DNA of 64,000 nucleotides, taken from the NCBI RefSeq assembly GCF_900199185.1, contig NZ_OBMI01000002.1, positions 372,001-436,000 on the forward strand, given 5' to 3'. The notes beneath the pieces were generated by a model, which was not told the DNA's origin, did no database searches, and was given only the letters and a program-made list of their open reading frames with translations. Source of the DNA: Sphingomonas guangdongensis. GTDB lineage: Bacteria > Pseudomonadota > Alphaproteobacteria > Sphingomonadales > Sphingomonadaceae. A program made the translations under genes and the position numbers. Positions 43,962-52,800 of this stretch are shown piece by piece; the first letter of the stretch is position 1; each line of letters begins with the position of its first letter.

Positions 43962-44330
43962 ATGTTGAACGAAACTCTGACGACGCTACTCTTGAGCGTA
44001 TCACCGAACGTCTACGTGGCTAAAGCGCCGCTAGATTACTCGACGCCAGCCATTGTCTACAACCACCTTGCCACAGCGCCGGTAGACGACCTCAACGCTG
44101 ACCTAGACGACCTTGAAGAGCACGCCTTCGCCCTCATCCAAATCGATGTCTACGACCCTGACTTGAAGGTCGCATCCGCGCTAGCACGCACGATCCGCCG
44201 CAAGCTACGCACCACCGTCGAACGCGACTTCGGTGTGACGTGGACGGAATGCTTCAGCGACACTGATGAGACCACTGAGCGCACGCTTCACCGCGTCGTC
44301 ATGCGCTTCCGAGTCTTCGCCCTGATGTGA
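43962..44330 (+). CDS. Tail completion/terminator protein (DUF3168-like)
   Basis: A 122-residue protein. 'LLSVSPNVYVAKAPLDYSTPAIVYNHLAT' followed by 'LIQIDVYDPDLKVASALARTIRRKL' and a last strand 'RVVMRFRVFAL' match the DUF3168/gpU-like fold that ends the tail tube. It lies between the gp10-like and tail tube genes, the expected order. Confidence 0.8.
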   Translation: MLNETLTTLLLSVSPNVYVAKAPLDYSTPAIVYNHLATAPVDDLNADLDDLEEHAFALIQIDVYDPDLKVASALARTIRRKLRTTVERDFGVTWTECFSDTDETTERTLHRVVMRFRVFALM

Positions 44331-44383
44331 TCAGCGTCGTCACGCTGATGTGAAGACTGCGCCCGTCACGCGGGGTCAAATGC

Positions 44384-44390
44384 CTAAATA
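44384..44390 (+). promoter_or_regulatory. CTAAATA element upstream of tail tube gene
   Basis: CTAAATA lies 40 bases upstream of ATG 44431, which has a strong AAAGGAG ribosome site. A perfect dyad ATCAGCGT / ACGCTGAT (44330-44349) lies just before it. Confidence 0.5.
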
Positions 44391-44430
44391 GAAGCGAACG
44401 AAACTCGGTTGAAACAACCAAAGGAGAAAG

Positions 44431-44844
44431 ATGGCAGCAATCAACGCCAAGGCAACTACTGTTCACATCAAGGTTGGCGCGGCTGCGCCGGTCAAGATCG
44501 GTGGCATCAAAGACTTCGACTTCGGCGGTGGCAGCGCTCCCGACATCGACACCAGTGACCTAGACTCGACTAAGCGTGAGTTCATGACAGGCTTGGCCGA
44601 TGAGGGTGAGATGACGCTGACCCTCAACTATCTTCCGACCGACGCCGGTCAAACGGCAGTGTCGGCGGCGCGTGACGCGAACACTCGCATTCAGCTTATC
44701 ATCGCCAACGTGCCCGGCAACGTAAAGTGGGAAGCTTACGCCTACGCGAAGACGTTCTCGATCTCCGGCGGTCTCGATCAGGCATTCAGCGCCAGCGCAT
44801 CGTTCAAGTTTGACGGTGCAATCACGAAGAGCGCAACGACCTAA
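44431..44844 (+). CDS. Major tail tube protein
   Basis: A 137-residue beta-rich protein. 'KVGAAAPVKIGGIKDFDFGGGSAPDIDTSDLDS' and 'EGEMTLTLNYLPTDAG', ending with 'FSASASFKFDGAIT', match HK97-type tail tube proteins. It has the best ribosome site of the late region (AAAGGAG, 5 bases from ATG), as expected for an abundant virion protein. The leader begins near a CTAAATA element. Confidence 0.88.
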   Translation: MAAINAKATTVHIKVGAAAPVKIGGIKDFDFGGGSAPDIDTSDLDSTKREFMTGLADEGEMTLTLNYLPTDAGQTAVSAARDANTRIQLIIANVPGNVKWEAYAYAKTFSISGGLDQAFSASASFKFDGAITKSATT

Positions 44845-44845
44845 G

Positions 44846-45256
44846 ATGGCGGTTCTCTCACGTGACGCCATCCTTGCGGCAAAGCCGCTTATGGAGGCGT
44901 TCGCAACTGAGTGGGGTGGCGAAGTCAACGTCCGTGCGCAGTCTGTGAAGGCGCGCACGGAGATGTATGACGTGATCGTCGCAAACCACCGCGCGCTAGA
45001 GGATTATGCGGACGATCAGGCGCTACCTGAAGGCGAGCGCGCCGGGGTGGCTGAGGTTAAACCGCTCGACCAAGCCGTGGTGATGCTTATCTTCAGCATT
45101 TGCGATGAAAGTGGCAAACTCATCTTCACCATGGATGACATCGACCGGTTCGAAGAGTTGAGCTATCCGACCGTCATGACGTTGTGGATGGCGGCAAAGC
45201 GCCTGAACGATACCGCACAACCGGCACAGCCCGTTAAAAAAAAGACTTCGCGCTAA
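44846..45256 (+). CDS. Tail assembly chaperone (gpG-like)
   Basis: A 136-residue chaperone that binds the tape measure during tail assembly. It starts at ATG 44846, one base after the tail tube stop, and ends in the Lys-rich 'PVKKKTSR'. The slippery site A_AAA_AAG at 45238-45244 lies in its last codons and leads ribosomes into the -1 frame to make the longer product. 'DQAVVMLIFSICDESGKLIF' is predicted core. Confidence 0.85.
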   Translation: MAVLSRDAILAAKPLMEAFATEWGGEVNVRAQSVKARTEMYDVIVANHRALEDYADDQALPEGERAGVAEVKPLDQAVVMLIFSICDESGKLIFTMDDIDRFEELSYPTVMTLWMAAKRLNDTAQPAQPVKKKTSR

Positions 45257-45564
45257 ACTTCGACCGTCAAATGCTCTTCCGTCTTGCCCTCGCCATGGGG
45301 CGGACGGTGGCGGAACTCGACGCGACACTCTCACCGGCCGAGTTCGAAGAGTGGAAGGTCTACTTTCAGGTCGAACCGTGGGGCACGGCGGCAGCGGATG
45401 AGCACTTCCGTGGCCTCTATCAACTGTTCTGGTGCTTTCACTCGAAAAAAACCATGCCGGAGTTTCTTGATCGCTTTCCTGAAGAGCGTGCACGTCAGCG
45501 TCGGCGCGAAGAGCGCAAGACCGCTGAAGAAAAGATATTTGACTTCTTCAACGGGCTCGGTTGA
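44846..45564 (+). CDS. Tail assembly chaperone, frameshifted product (gpGT-like)
   Basis: Translation of the gpG-like gene to 45243 followed by a -1 shift gives a fusion that continues 'DFALNFDRQMLFRLALAMGR' and 'TVAELDATLSPAEFEEWKVYF', a typical T-domain (tail assembly protein T-like). About 239 residues in total. As in lambda, a small share of G-T fusion protein is needed to recruit tail tube subunits onto the tape measure. An ATG at 45271 lies in the T frame, but the fusion reading is far more likely. Confidence 0.85.
45238..45244 (+). other. Programmed -1 frameshift slippery site
   Basis: The heptamer A_AAA_AAG is in the correct register for a -1 slip: codons AAA (45239-45241) and AAG (45242-45244). 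The -1 frame is open after it and runs into the second chaperone domain. The zero frame stops 10 bases later (TAA 45254-45256). Confidence 0.88.
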
Positions 45565-45576
45565 GGCGGTTTTCGC

Positions 45577-45583
45577 CTAAATA
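45577..45583 (+). promoter_or_regulatory. CTAAATA element before tape measure gene
   Basis: CTAAATA is 9 bases upstream of ATG 45593, the only SD-less copy with a spacing other than 4-5. Confidence 0.5.
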
Positions 45584-45592
45584 GTTCCAGAT

Positions 45593-48049
45593 ATGGCGAA
45601 AGCAGGCTCACTCTACGTAGACCTCAACCTTGAGGCAGCAAACTTCATTGGCGGGATGCGCAAGGCGGCGGCTGACACGGAAAAGCACGCCCGCCAGATC
45701 AGCACTTCGATGTCGCTGATCACGTCATCGGTGAAGGGTGCCGCCCTTGGCTTCATCTCCGCATTCTCAATCGACGCAATGGCGAACCAGATCAAGGCGG
45801 CTGCGGACTTCGGCGACGCTATCGTGGACACAGCCGACAAGATCGGCGCGTCAACCAAGTTCCTACAAGAGTTCTCCTATGCGGCACAGATGAACGGTTC
45901 CAGCGTCGAGACCGCGCGCGTCGGACTTGAAAAGTTCGCCAAGCTGATGGGTGAAGCCGACAACGGGTCTGAGAAGGCGCGCAAGACGCTTGCCGAATAC
46001 AACATCACGACCAAGGACATCGGCGAAGCTACCCTTCAAGCCGCCGATGGTATCAGTAAGCTCGACAACCGTCAGGCGCAGCTTGCGGCTACGTCCGAAC
46101 TGTTTGGGAAGAAGGCGGCTGACCTGACCGTCACGCTTGCGGGCGGACGGGCCGGTATCTCCGACATGGCGGTGGCGGCGCAACAGCTAGGCATCGTCAT
46201 GGAAGACGATGTGCTCCGCAACGCTGGTCCGATGAATGACAAGTTGGATCAGATGAAGATGATTCTGAGCGCGCAAACCGCGAACGGCATTCTTCAGAAC
46301 GCTGATGCGATCATGAGTCTGGCGAACTCCTTTGCAAAGGCGACTTCAGGGCTGCTTGGCTTCATCGAAAACATGCAGGTAGCGCGGAACCTCAGTCTTC
46401 AGGGTGGTAATCCGCTCAATTGGGACTTGGGTTCACTCGCGACGGGGCTGATCGAAGGTAAGTCGATCAACACCATTCGTCAGGATGCCCGTAACGCCCT
46501 TGCTGGCACGCAGGCCGGTCGCGAAGCATTGGTCAAAGACAACAACCGCCGTTGGCGCGCGGGGGTTGCAGCCGGTCGTGACCCGAAGACCGACCCGGAA
46601 CTGATGTCGCTCTACAAGCAGAACGTGTGGCTCAAGCAGGAATGGCAGCGGGTCGCGGCCGGGCGCTCTGGCGGTGGTCTCACGCCACCACCGCCCGGCG
46701 CTGGCACCATCGACCTTCCAACCACCAAATCAACGCCAGCCAAGGCGGGACCAAGTGCGAAGGAACTAGCCGAAAAGGAGCTTCAGCGGCTCGCCAGCTA
46801 CCAGCGTGACCTAGCGGCTGGTGAAGATGCCATCGCCCGCGCCCGCATGGGGCTGTCCACGTCGATCAGCGACCGCGCCGACATGGAACGTGAAATGCTG
46901 GCGCGTGAGCGTCAGGCGGCTGAAGCGGAGATTGTCGAGCGGCTACGCACTGGCGACCTGAAGGCGCAGGAAGCCGACGCGCTCCGCAAGATCAACGCGA
47001 AGCTCTACGGTGAGGCGACAAAGGACGCCAACGGTGAAATCACCGTGTCTGCACCCGGTCTGCTCGGGCAGGCGATCAGCCTTCAAGAGCGCGAAGAACT
47101 GGCGCGCCAGTCGCTCGAATTGGCATCAGGCGAAATCGACATTCAGCGCGACCTCAAAGAGTCGTCGCTTGGACTGGCACGCTCATCCGGTGAGCGTCGC
47201 ACCCTGACGCTGCAAATCCTCGATTTGGAGTTCGAGCAACAGCGACTGGCGCTTGAGCGGGTTCGCGATAGCGAGAAATCGAGTGAAGCCGACAAGGCGA
47301 TAGCCAATAAGAAGCTCGCCATCTTGGGTGCCCTTCAGACGGAGGCACAGACGCGCGCTAAGCGTGAGACCGCTGGTCCGCTGGAAAGCTACCTAGACGC
47401 CCTCCCGCGCACCACGGGTGAGATAAACGACGCGCTCGAATCCATTCAGGTCGAAGCACTCGACCGCATCAATGACGGGCTGACGGAAGCCATTATGTCG
47501 GGCAAGTCGCTGGTGGGCGTCATTGGCGACGTGATGTCCACGGTGGTGCGCGGGCTGATCGACATCGGCCTGAAGCAAGCCTTCATCAAACCGCTCGGTG
47601 ACCTGTTGTTCGGCGGTGGCGGTGGAGGCGGGCTGCTTGGCAGCATCGTCGGCGGACTGTTCGGCGCTGCAACAGGTGGCGTTGCTGGTGGCATCGGCGG
47701 CGGCATCAGCCTCAACGGCAGCGCGTTGCCATCGGTGATCCCGACCCTTGGCATCGGGGCGCGTGCCAACGGCGGCTACACGGCGCCGGGCATCTACCGG
47801 GTAGGCGAGCGCGGTGAGGAAATCATCGAAGTCGGTAGTCACGCCAACGTGGTTCCCAACCATGCGCTGAAGTCGCTCCAGCGCGACGCTGGCGGGCAGG
47901 CGATCAACGTTCACATTGGAAGCATCACGTCCAACGATCCTGAAGCCGTGCGCGGCATGGTCTTCAGCGGCATCATGGAAGCAATGCCGATCATCAATCA
48001 GTCGGCGACTGAAGCGACGATGCGCAAGCTCGGGAGACCACGCACCTAA
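45593..48049 (+). CDS. Tail tape measure protein
   Basis: An 818-residue protein that sets tail length. The N-terminus 'MAKAGSLYVDLNLEAANFIGGMRKA' is typical. Long helical stretches with coiled-coil potential follow, then hydrophobic Gly-rich segments near residues 680-725 ('GGGGGGLLGSIVGGLFGAATGGVAGG'-like region), and 'ANGGYTAPGIYRVGERGEEIIE' near the end. It follows the frameshifted chaperone as in lambda. Its TAA stop lies inside the next CTAAATA. A tail of roughly 120 nm would be expected from the usual 1.5 angstrom-per-residue rule. Confidence 0.92.
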   Translation: MAKAGSLYVDLNLEAANFIGGMRKAAADTEKHARQISTSMSLITSSVKGAALGFISAFSIDAMANQIKAAADFGDAIVDTADKIGASTKFLQEFSYAAQMNGSSVETARVGLEKFAKLMGEADNGSEKARKTLAEYNITTKDIGEATLQAADGISKLDNRQAQLAATSELFGKKAADLTVTLAGGRAGISDMAVAAQQLGIVMEDDVLRNAGPMNDKLDQMKMILSAQTANGILQNADAIMSLANSFAKATSGLLGFIENMQVARNLSLQGGNPLNWDLGSLATGLIEGKSINTIRQDARNALAGTQAGREALVKDNNRRWRAGVAAGRDPKTDPELMSLYKQNVWLKQEWQRVAAGRSGGGLTPPPPGAGTIDLPTTKSTPAKAGPSAKELAEKELQRLASYQRDLAAGEDAIARARMGLSTSISDRADMEREMLARERQAAEAEIVERLRTGDLKAQEADALRKINAKLYGEATKDANGEITVSAPGLLGQAISLQEREELARQSLELASGEIDIQRDLKESSLGLARSSGERRTLTLQILDLEFEQQRLALERVRDSEKSSEADKAIANKKLAILGALQTEAQTRAKRETAGPLESYLDALPRTTGEINDALESIQVEALDRINDGLTEAIMSGKSLVGVIGDVMSTVVRGLIDIGLKQAFIKPLGDLLFGGGGGGGLLGSIVGGLFGAATGGVAGGIGGGISLNGSALPSVIPTLGIGARANGGYTAPGIYRVGERGEEIIEVGSHANVVPNHALKSLQRDAGGQAINVHIGSITSNDPEAVRGMVFSGIMEAMPIINQSATEATMRKLGRPRT

Positions 48050-48052
48050 ATA
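48046..48052 (+). promoter_or_regulatory. CTAAATA element after tape measure gene
   Basis: CTAAATA is 4 bases upstream of the GTG start at 48057 and contains the tape measure stop codon. Confidence 0.55.
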
Positions 48053-48056
48053 GTGG

Positions 48057-48656
48057 GTGCAATATCCTGTCCCTTTCACTCCGTTTACGCCCAACACGCA
48101 AAGACTGACGATCAGCACGCGTGTCACCACAGCGCGCTCTGACTACAGCCTCAAGGCGCAGCACATCTACAACGATGCCTCATGGTCGTTGACGTGGACG
48201 TGGCCACCGATGCGACACGCTCAAGCCGAGCAAGTGGCAGCGTGGATCGCCAGCCTTCGTGGTCCCGTTGGAACGTTCCGCTACACGCCAAAGCAAGCCA
48301 TCGTGAGCGGCCTGACGGGCAAGACGCTGGCGCTTCCCGCCTTCAGCCAAAACTCTACCATCAGGATCGCGGGATGGTCCGCAGGGGAGGCGTCACAGCT
48401 TCGGCTGGGGCAGTTCTTCAGCATCGGCGCGCAACTCTTCCGCATTGTTGCCGCGCCCGTCAGTGCAGCGGCTGATGGCACGTGCGATGTGGAGTTCGAA
48501 CCACGCATCCGCACCACGGTCGCGCAAGGCGCCGTCGTCGTCTTCAACGCGCCAGTGGGGCTCTTCCGCCTGATCGGCACGGAAGACGTTGGCTACACGC
48601 TAGGCGTGGATGGTGCGGACTTCGGCTCAATGTCGGCCATCGAGGCGGTGTTCTGA
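48057..48656 (+). CDS. Minor tail protein, distal tail-like
   Basis: A 199-residue beta-rich protein from GTG 48057. 'DASWSLTWTWPPMRHAQAEQVAAWIASLRGPVGTFRYTP' and 'LRLGQFFSIGAQLFRIVAA' resemble tail tip proteins that follow the tape measure in lambdoid or GTA-like tails. Its role as a distal tail or baseplate component is inferred from position. The stop overlaps the next ATG. Confidence 0.7.
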   Translation: MQYPVPFTPFTPNTQRLTISTRVTTARSDYSLKAQHIYNDASWSLTWTWPPMRHAQAEQVAAWIASLRGPVGTFRYTPKQAIVSGLTGKTLALPAFSQNSTIRIAGWSAGEASQLRLGQFFSIGAQLFRIVAAPVSAAADGTCDVEFEPRIRTTVAQGAVVVFNAPVGLFRLIGTEDVGYTLGVDGADFGSMSAIEAVF

Positions 48657-49354
48657 TGCGGCCGGGTCTCAACACACCGATTGGCTCGACGGGCACCACC
48701 TACCGGGATGCACTGTCTGGTCATGAAATCACCACCGCCTTGGTGGCGCGGTTCGACTTCGCGTCGGAAACCTTGTGCGCGTGGACTGGTCCGGAGACCA
48801 TTCAGCCGCAGATGACAGGCGACACGCTGCTAGACAACCAAGTCATTCACCCGCTGGTCAACGGGCTGGTGGTGAACGTCGGCGACAACGTGATGAGCTA
48901 TACGGGCTCGGACGAACTGCCGATCACGCTGGCACTTCCCGACGCGCCCGATGAAACCCTGATCGCGGCGCAGGTCTACCCATCGGAGTATCGCGGGCGT
49001 CGAGCGACCATCTGGTCCGCCATCTTAATCCGAACTGGCAACCCCTTGGAAGCGCCCATTTGGGCGTTCCGGCGCGTCAGAACCGGCGCAATGGATAAGC
49101 TCCAGATCAACCGTGACGCCAGCCAACACACGCTCACACTGACGATTGAAAGCCATGCCGGGCTGATCGCGGGGAGTGGCCAGTCAACCTACATGAGTCA
49201 GCAATTGATCGATCCGCTTGACCGTTCACAAGCGCACGCAGCGACGCTGGCGGCGGGCAACAAGGTTCCCTCATACGGTGGTGGCAGCGGCGGCACCTAC
49301 AATGACGGTGGCGGGCGTTTGAACCAAGACATGCCGCTCCAGAACAACTGGTGA
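48656..49354 (+). CDS. Minor tail protein (DUF2163/hub-like)
   Basis: 232 residues from ATG 48656, overlapping the previous stop as TGATG. 'ALSGHEITTALVARFDFASETLCAWTG' starts a beta-rich protein that ends in a Gly-rich, flexible tail 'YGGGSGGTYNDGGGRLNQD'. By place and size it matches the second minor tail or hub gene in HK97-type tail clusters. The gene lies before the NlpC/P60-like gene, the same order as in GTA and many siphoviruses. Confidence 0.7.
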   Translation: MRPGLNTPIGSTGTTYRDALSGHEITTALVARFDFASETLCAWTGPETIQPQMTGDTLLDNQVIHPLVNGLVVNVGDNVMSYTGSDELPITLALPDAPDETLIAAQVYPSEYRGRRATIWSAILIRTGNPLEAPIWAFRRVRTGAMDKLQINRDASQHTLTLTIESHAGLIAGSGQSTYMSQQLIDPLDRSQAHAATLAAGNKVPSYGGGSGGTYNDGGGRLNQDMPLQNNW

Positions 49355-49367
49355 TCAGCCCACCGTC

Positions 49368-49374
49368 CTAAATA
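49368..49374 (+). promoter_or_regulatory. CTAAATA element before NlpC/P60-like gene
   Basis: CTAAATA is 4 bases upstream of the GTG start at 49379 and 13 bases after the previous stop. Confidence 0.55.
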
Positions 49375-49378
49375 GACG

Positions 49379-49855
49379 GTGACTGACATTGAAGAAACCA
49401 CCCTCTCAATCGCACGCGCGACAGATTGGGAGAACCGCCTTGCCACCTACCTAGACCGCGTCGCCGATGAGCCCTTCGGGTGGGGCACCAACGACTGCGC
49501 CCTCTTCGTCGCGGGCGCCATCAAGGCGATGTCCGCTGATGGCGTTGACTTAGCGGCGGCGGTTCGCGGCACCTACCAGACAAAGACGGGTGCCGCTCTG
49601 GCGCTTCGCGACCACGCGGCGGGAACACTGCTCAGAACGGTTCGCGCGTGGGTAGGCGCGGATAAACCCGTCTCACTGGCGAAGCGTGGCGATGTTGTCA
49701 TGCTCGGCCGCACAGCAATTGGCATCTGCGTTGGTCAGTATAGCTGGTTTGTCGGTGAAGAGTTCGGGCGCGCCGGGCTTCACCTAATCCCGACCTCACA
49801 GTGCCGCTACGCTTTCAGCGTGCCCTTCGACGTGGAGGGCGCGGCCCATGGGTAA
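49379..49855 (+). CDS. NlpC/P60-type tail peptidase (DUF6950-like)
   Basis: A 158-residue protein from GTG 49379. 'PFGWGTNDCALFVAGAIKAM' has the NDCxxF segment with the catalytic Cys (about residue 41) of tail-associated Cys peptidases. 'KRGDVVMLGRTAIGICVGQYSWFV' follows, but the usual His is replaced in this part, so activity is uncertain. In lambda-like tails this enzyme locally cuts peptidoglycan during DNA entry. It overlaps the next gene by 8 bases. Confidence 0.75.
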   Translation: MTDIEETTLSIARATDWENRLATYLDRVADEPFGWGTNDCALFVAGAIKAMSADGVDLAAAVRGTYQTKTGAALALRDHAAGTLLRTVRAWVGADKPVSLAKRGDVVMLGRTAIGICVGQYSWFVGEEFGRAGLHLIPTSQCRYAFSVPFDVEGAAHG

Positions 49856-52800
49856 GATTGTCAAAAGCGTCTTGCTTGTCGGCGTCGCAGTCGCGGCGGT
49901 TGTCTTCGCGCCCGCCATTGCGGGCTTTGTCGCGGGCGCTCTCAAAGGCGTTGGACTGACGCTAGCAGCGGCAACGGTCGCAGGCATCAAGACCGCCATC
50001 ATCCTGACTGGTCTCTCGGTTGGTATGAATGCAGTGCTCGGTGCGTTCCGGAAAGCGCCTACAATGCCGTCAGCGGCCGTGGAGCGCCTACAGGCAAGCA
50101 CCATCGCGACTGCGCCGCGCAAGATCGTCTTCGGACGCACTGCCGCTGGCAACGACATCCGCTTTCAAGAGCAATTCCGGGGTAGTGGTTTCGCGTCTTC
50201 ATTGGGTGATTTGAGCGCCCAAGTCATCGCGCTCGCCAGCCACCGCATCCAAGCCGTCAAAGAGTGGCGGGTTGACAATGAAGTCGTCTGGAACGGCTCA
50301 CTCCAGAAATACCAGCAAGGCATTCTGACCTTCCAAGCAGTGACGGAAGGGTCACGCGCCAACGCCCACAAGGTCGGTAGCGGCGCCTACTGGAACGCGC
50401 CCGATAGCAGCTTCACCGGCTGCGCATATCTCAGCATGACATACCGGCTGAAGGCTGACCTTTGGCCGCAAGGACTGCCGCGCAACACCGTCACGGTCGT
50501 TGAGGGTTGCCCCCTCTATGACCCGCGTCGTGACTCCACGCAGGGCGGGAGCGGGTCTCACCGCCACAACGATCAGTCGACGTGGCGCTGGTTCGAAGGC
50601 GCGACCGAAATCGGTCGCAACCCGGCACTCCAGTTGCTCACCTACCTGATTGGCTATCGCATCAACGGCCATCTGGTTTGGGGGATGGGCGTCCCCTTGG
50701 ATAGGATCGACCTCACCAACTTCGCCCTCTACGCCAACCTTTGCGAAGAAGGCGTGCAACTCAAGGATGGCGGGAGCATCCCGCGCTACCAGTCGGACGG
50801 CATTTACTCGACCAACGACACCCACCAAGCCGTTATCGACGCCCTCACGGCGGCGATGGGTTCGTGCAAGCTCACTGACGCGGGCGGGCTCTACGGATTG
50901 CTCGGCGGCTACGATGACACGCTTGGTCAGGTCGTGTCGCTCAGTGACGAAGACATTGTGGCGCCGGAGGGTAGTCCGTCACCATACAGTTGGGTTCCGG
51001 CACCACCGGCACGCGAGTCCTACAACGCCATTCGCGGGCGCTACGCTGACCCGGCGCAGGGCTTCCAATTGGTCGATTGGGGCGAGGTCAGTGTGGCGCC
51101 GCTCGCTGATGGCGTGCCGCGCGTGCTCAATCTGGACTTCCCAACGGTCAGCCGCTTCGAAGCGTGTCAGCGCATCGCTCGCCAGTTCCTCCTTCGGGAA
51201 ACACTGACACCGGGCGTCTTTGCGGCGACGTTCGGACCCGCTGCTTTCGCCGCTCAGGTCGGCTCACTGGTCCGCTTGAGCATTCGCGGACAGGGCTGGA
51301 ACAGCAAGCTCTTCCGCGTGCTCGATCAGGCGCAGTCGGCGGGGATGTTCTTCGCCATGACGCTTCGCGAGGAGTCGAGCGAAGTTTACGCGTGGGATCG
51401 TCACGAAACCGACAAGCCGCTGAATGTCGCGGTTCCCGCCTATGATGCGCGCGCTGTCGAGGCACCATCGGGATTGACGCTCGCCAGTGTGGCCGTGCCC
51501 GGCGCAAATGGTATCAGCGTCGCGGTTGTGGACGCTACGTGGACGCCCGATGTCTCCGGCAAGGTCGGCGGCGTCGTCATCCAATCGCGGGTGGTCGGCT
51601 CGGACATCTGGACCGAACACGCTTCGTCCTTTGACCCCACCATCGGCAGGTTCCGCTTCACCTCCACGGTCAACGGCGCCAACCTTGAGGTTCGCCTTCG
51701 CAACCGTATGACTACCGGGCTGGTCAGCGATTGGGTGAGCGCGACCGTTCAGACGGCTGAAGTCGAGATTGTCTACGAAGACATCAAGGACACGCCCACC
51801 AGCATCGGCGACATCAATCAGGAAGAGGGGGACAAGCTCACCGGAATCGAGCCGGGTGCGACGGTCGGCGGCGTCATCGGTCGCGACATCTACCTACCTA
51901 ACGGTGAAATTTTCGTCCCCGGCGAGGGCGGCGGCGGCACGGTCGTTGATCCAACGCCACCCGCTATCCCGACTGGTCTGGTCCTTACACCAACCCTCAC
52001 GGAGGCGGGTGCGGACCTCACCGCAGCGTGGACGGCACCTGCTGACACCGACGTAGCAGGCTACGTGCTTGAGATTGCGGAAGGGGCGGGAAGCACGAAC
52101 TTCTTCCCGGTTACGGTCTCCGGCACCGCCTACAAATGGACGGCGCTTGCTCGCAATCAAACCTACCGGGTTCGGGTGCGCGCGTTCGACACATCCTTCA
52201 ACCGCTCGGGTTGGTCGGCTATCAGCGATGTGCAGACGGGGCGCGACACGCAGCCACCGCAACCACCCGCTCTTCACACTGCTACGCCCGCCTATGAGAG
52301 CGTTCACGTTCAGTGGACCAATCAGGATGACGAAGACCTCGATAGCGTTCGCGTCGAGCTTCAGAACGCCAGCAACGATTACATCAACGCACTCACGGTC
52401 AAGGCTATCCCGAACCGTGAGGGTTCGCTCTTCTTCACCAGCCTCGCCAAGAGCACAGGCTACCGTGTTGTAGCGACTGCCTTCGACACCTCTGGCAATG
52501 AGTCTGCGTCGTCCAACGTTCTTACGTTCGCGACCGCAGGCGGCATCGACGCTGATGACCTGACGCCCAATGCCAAGCCGTTCCAGACGGTGGACACGCT
52601 ACCCAATCCGGTCGGCTACGGCGGTGCGCTGACCGTCATGAACAAGGCTGACGGCAAGCTCTACCGCTACACGGGTGGAGCGTGGACGAAAGCCGTTGAC
52701 GGCGCTGACCTCACGCCCAACTCGGTCACGACCAACTCGGTGGCGACGGGAGCCATCGGAACTGCGCAGCTTGCGGCGGGTGCTGCGACCATCGGCAAGC

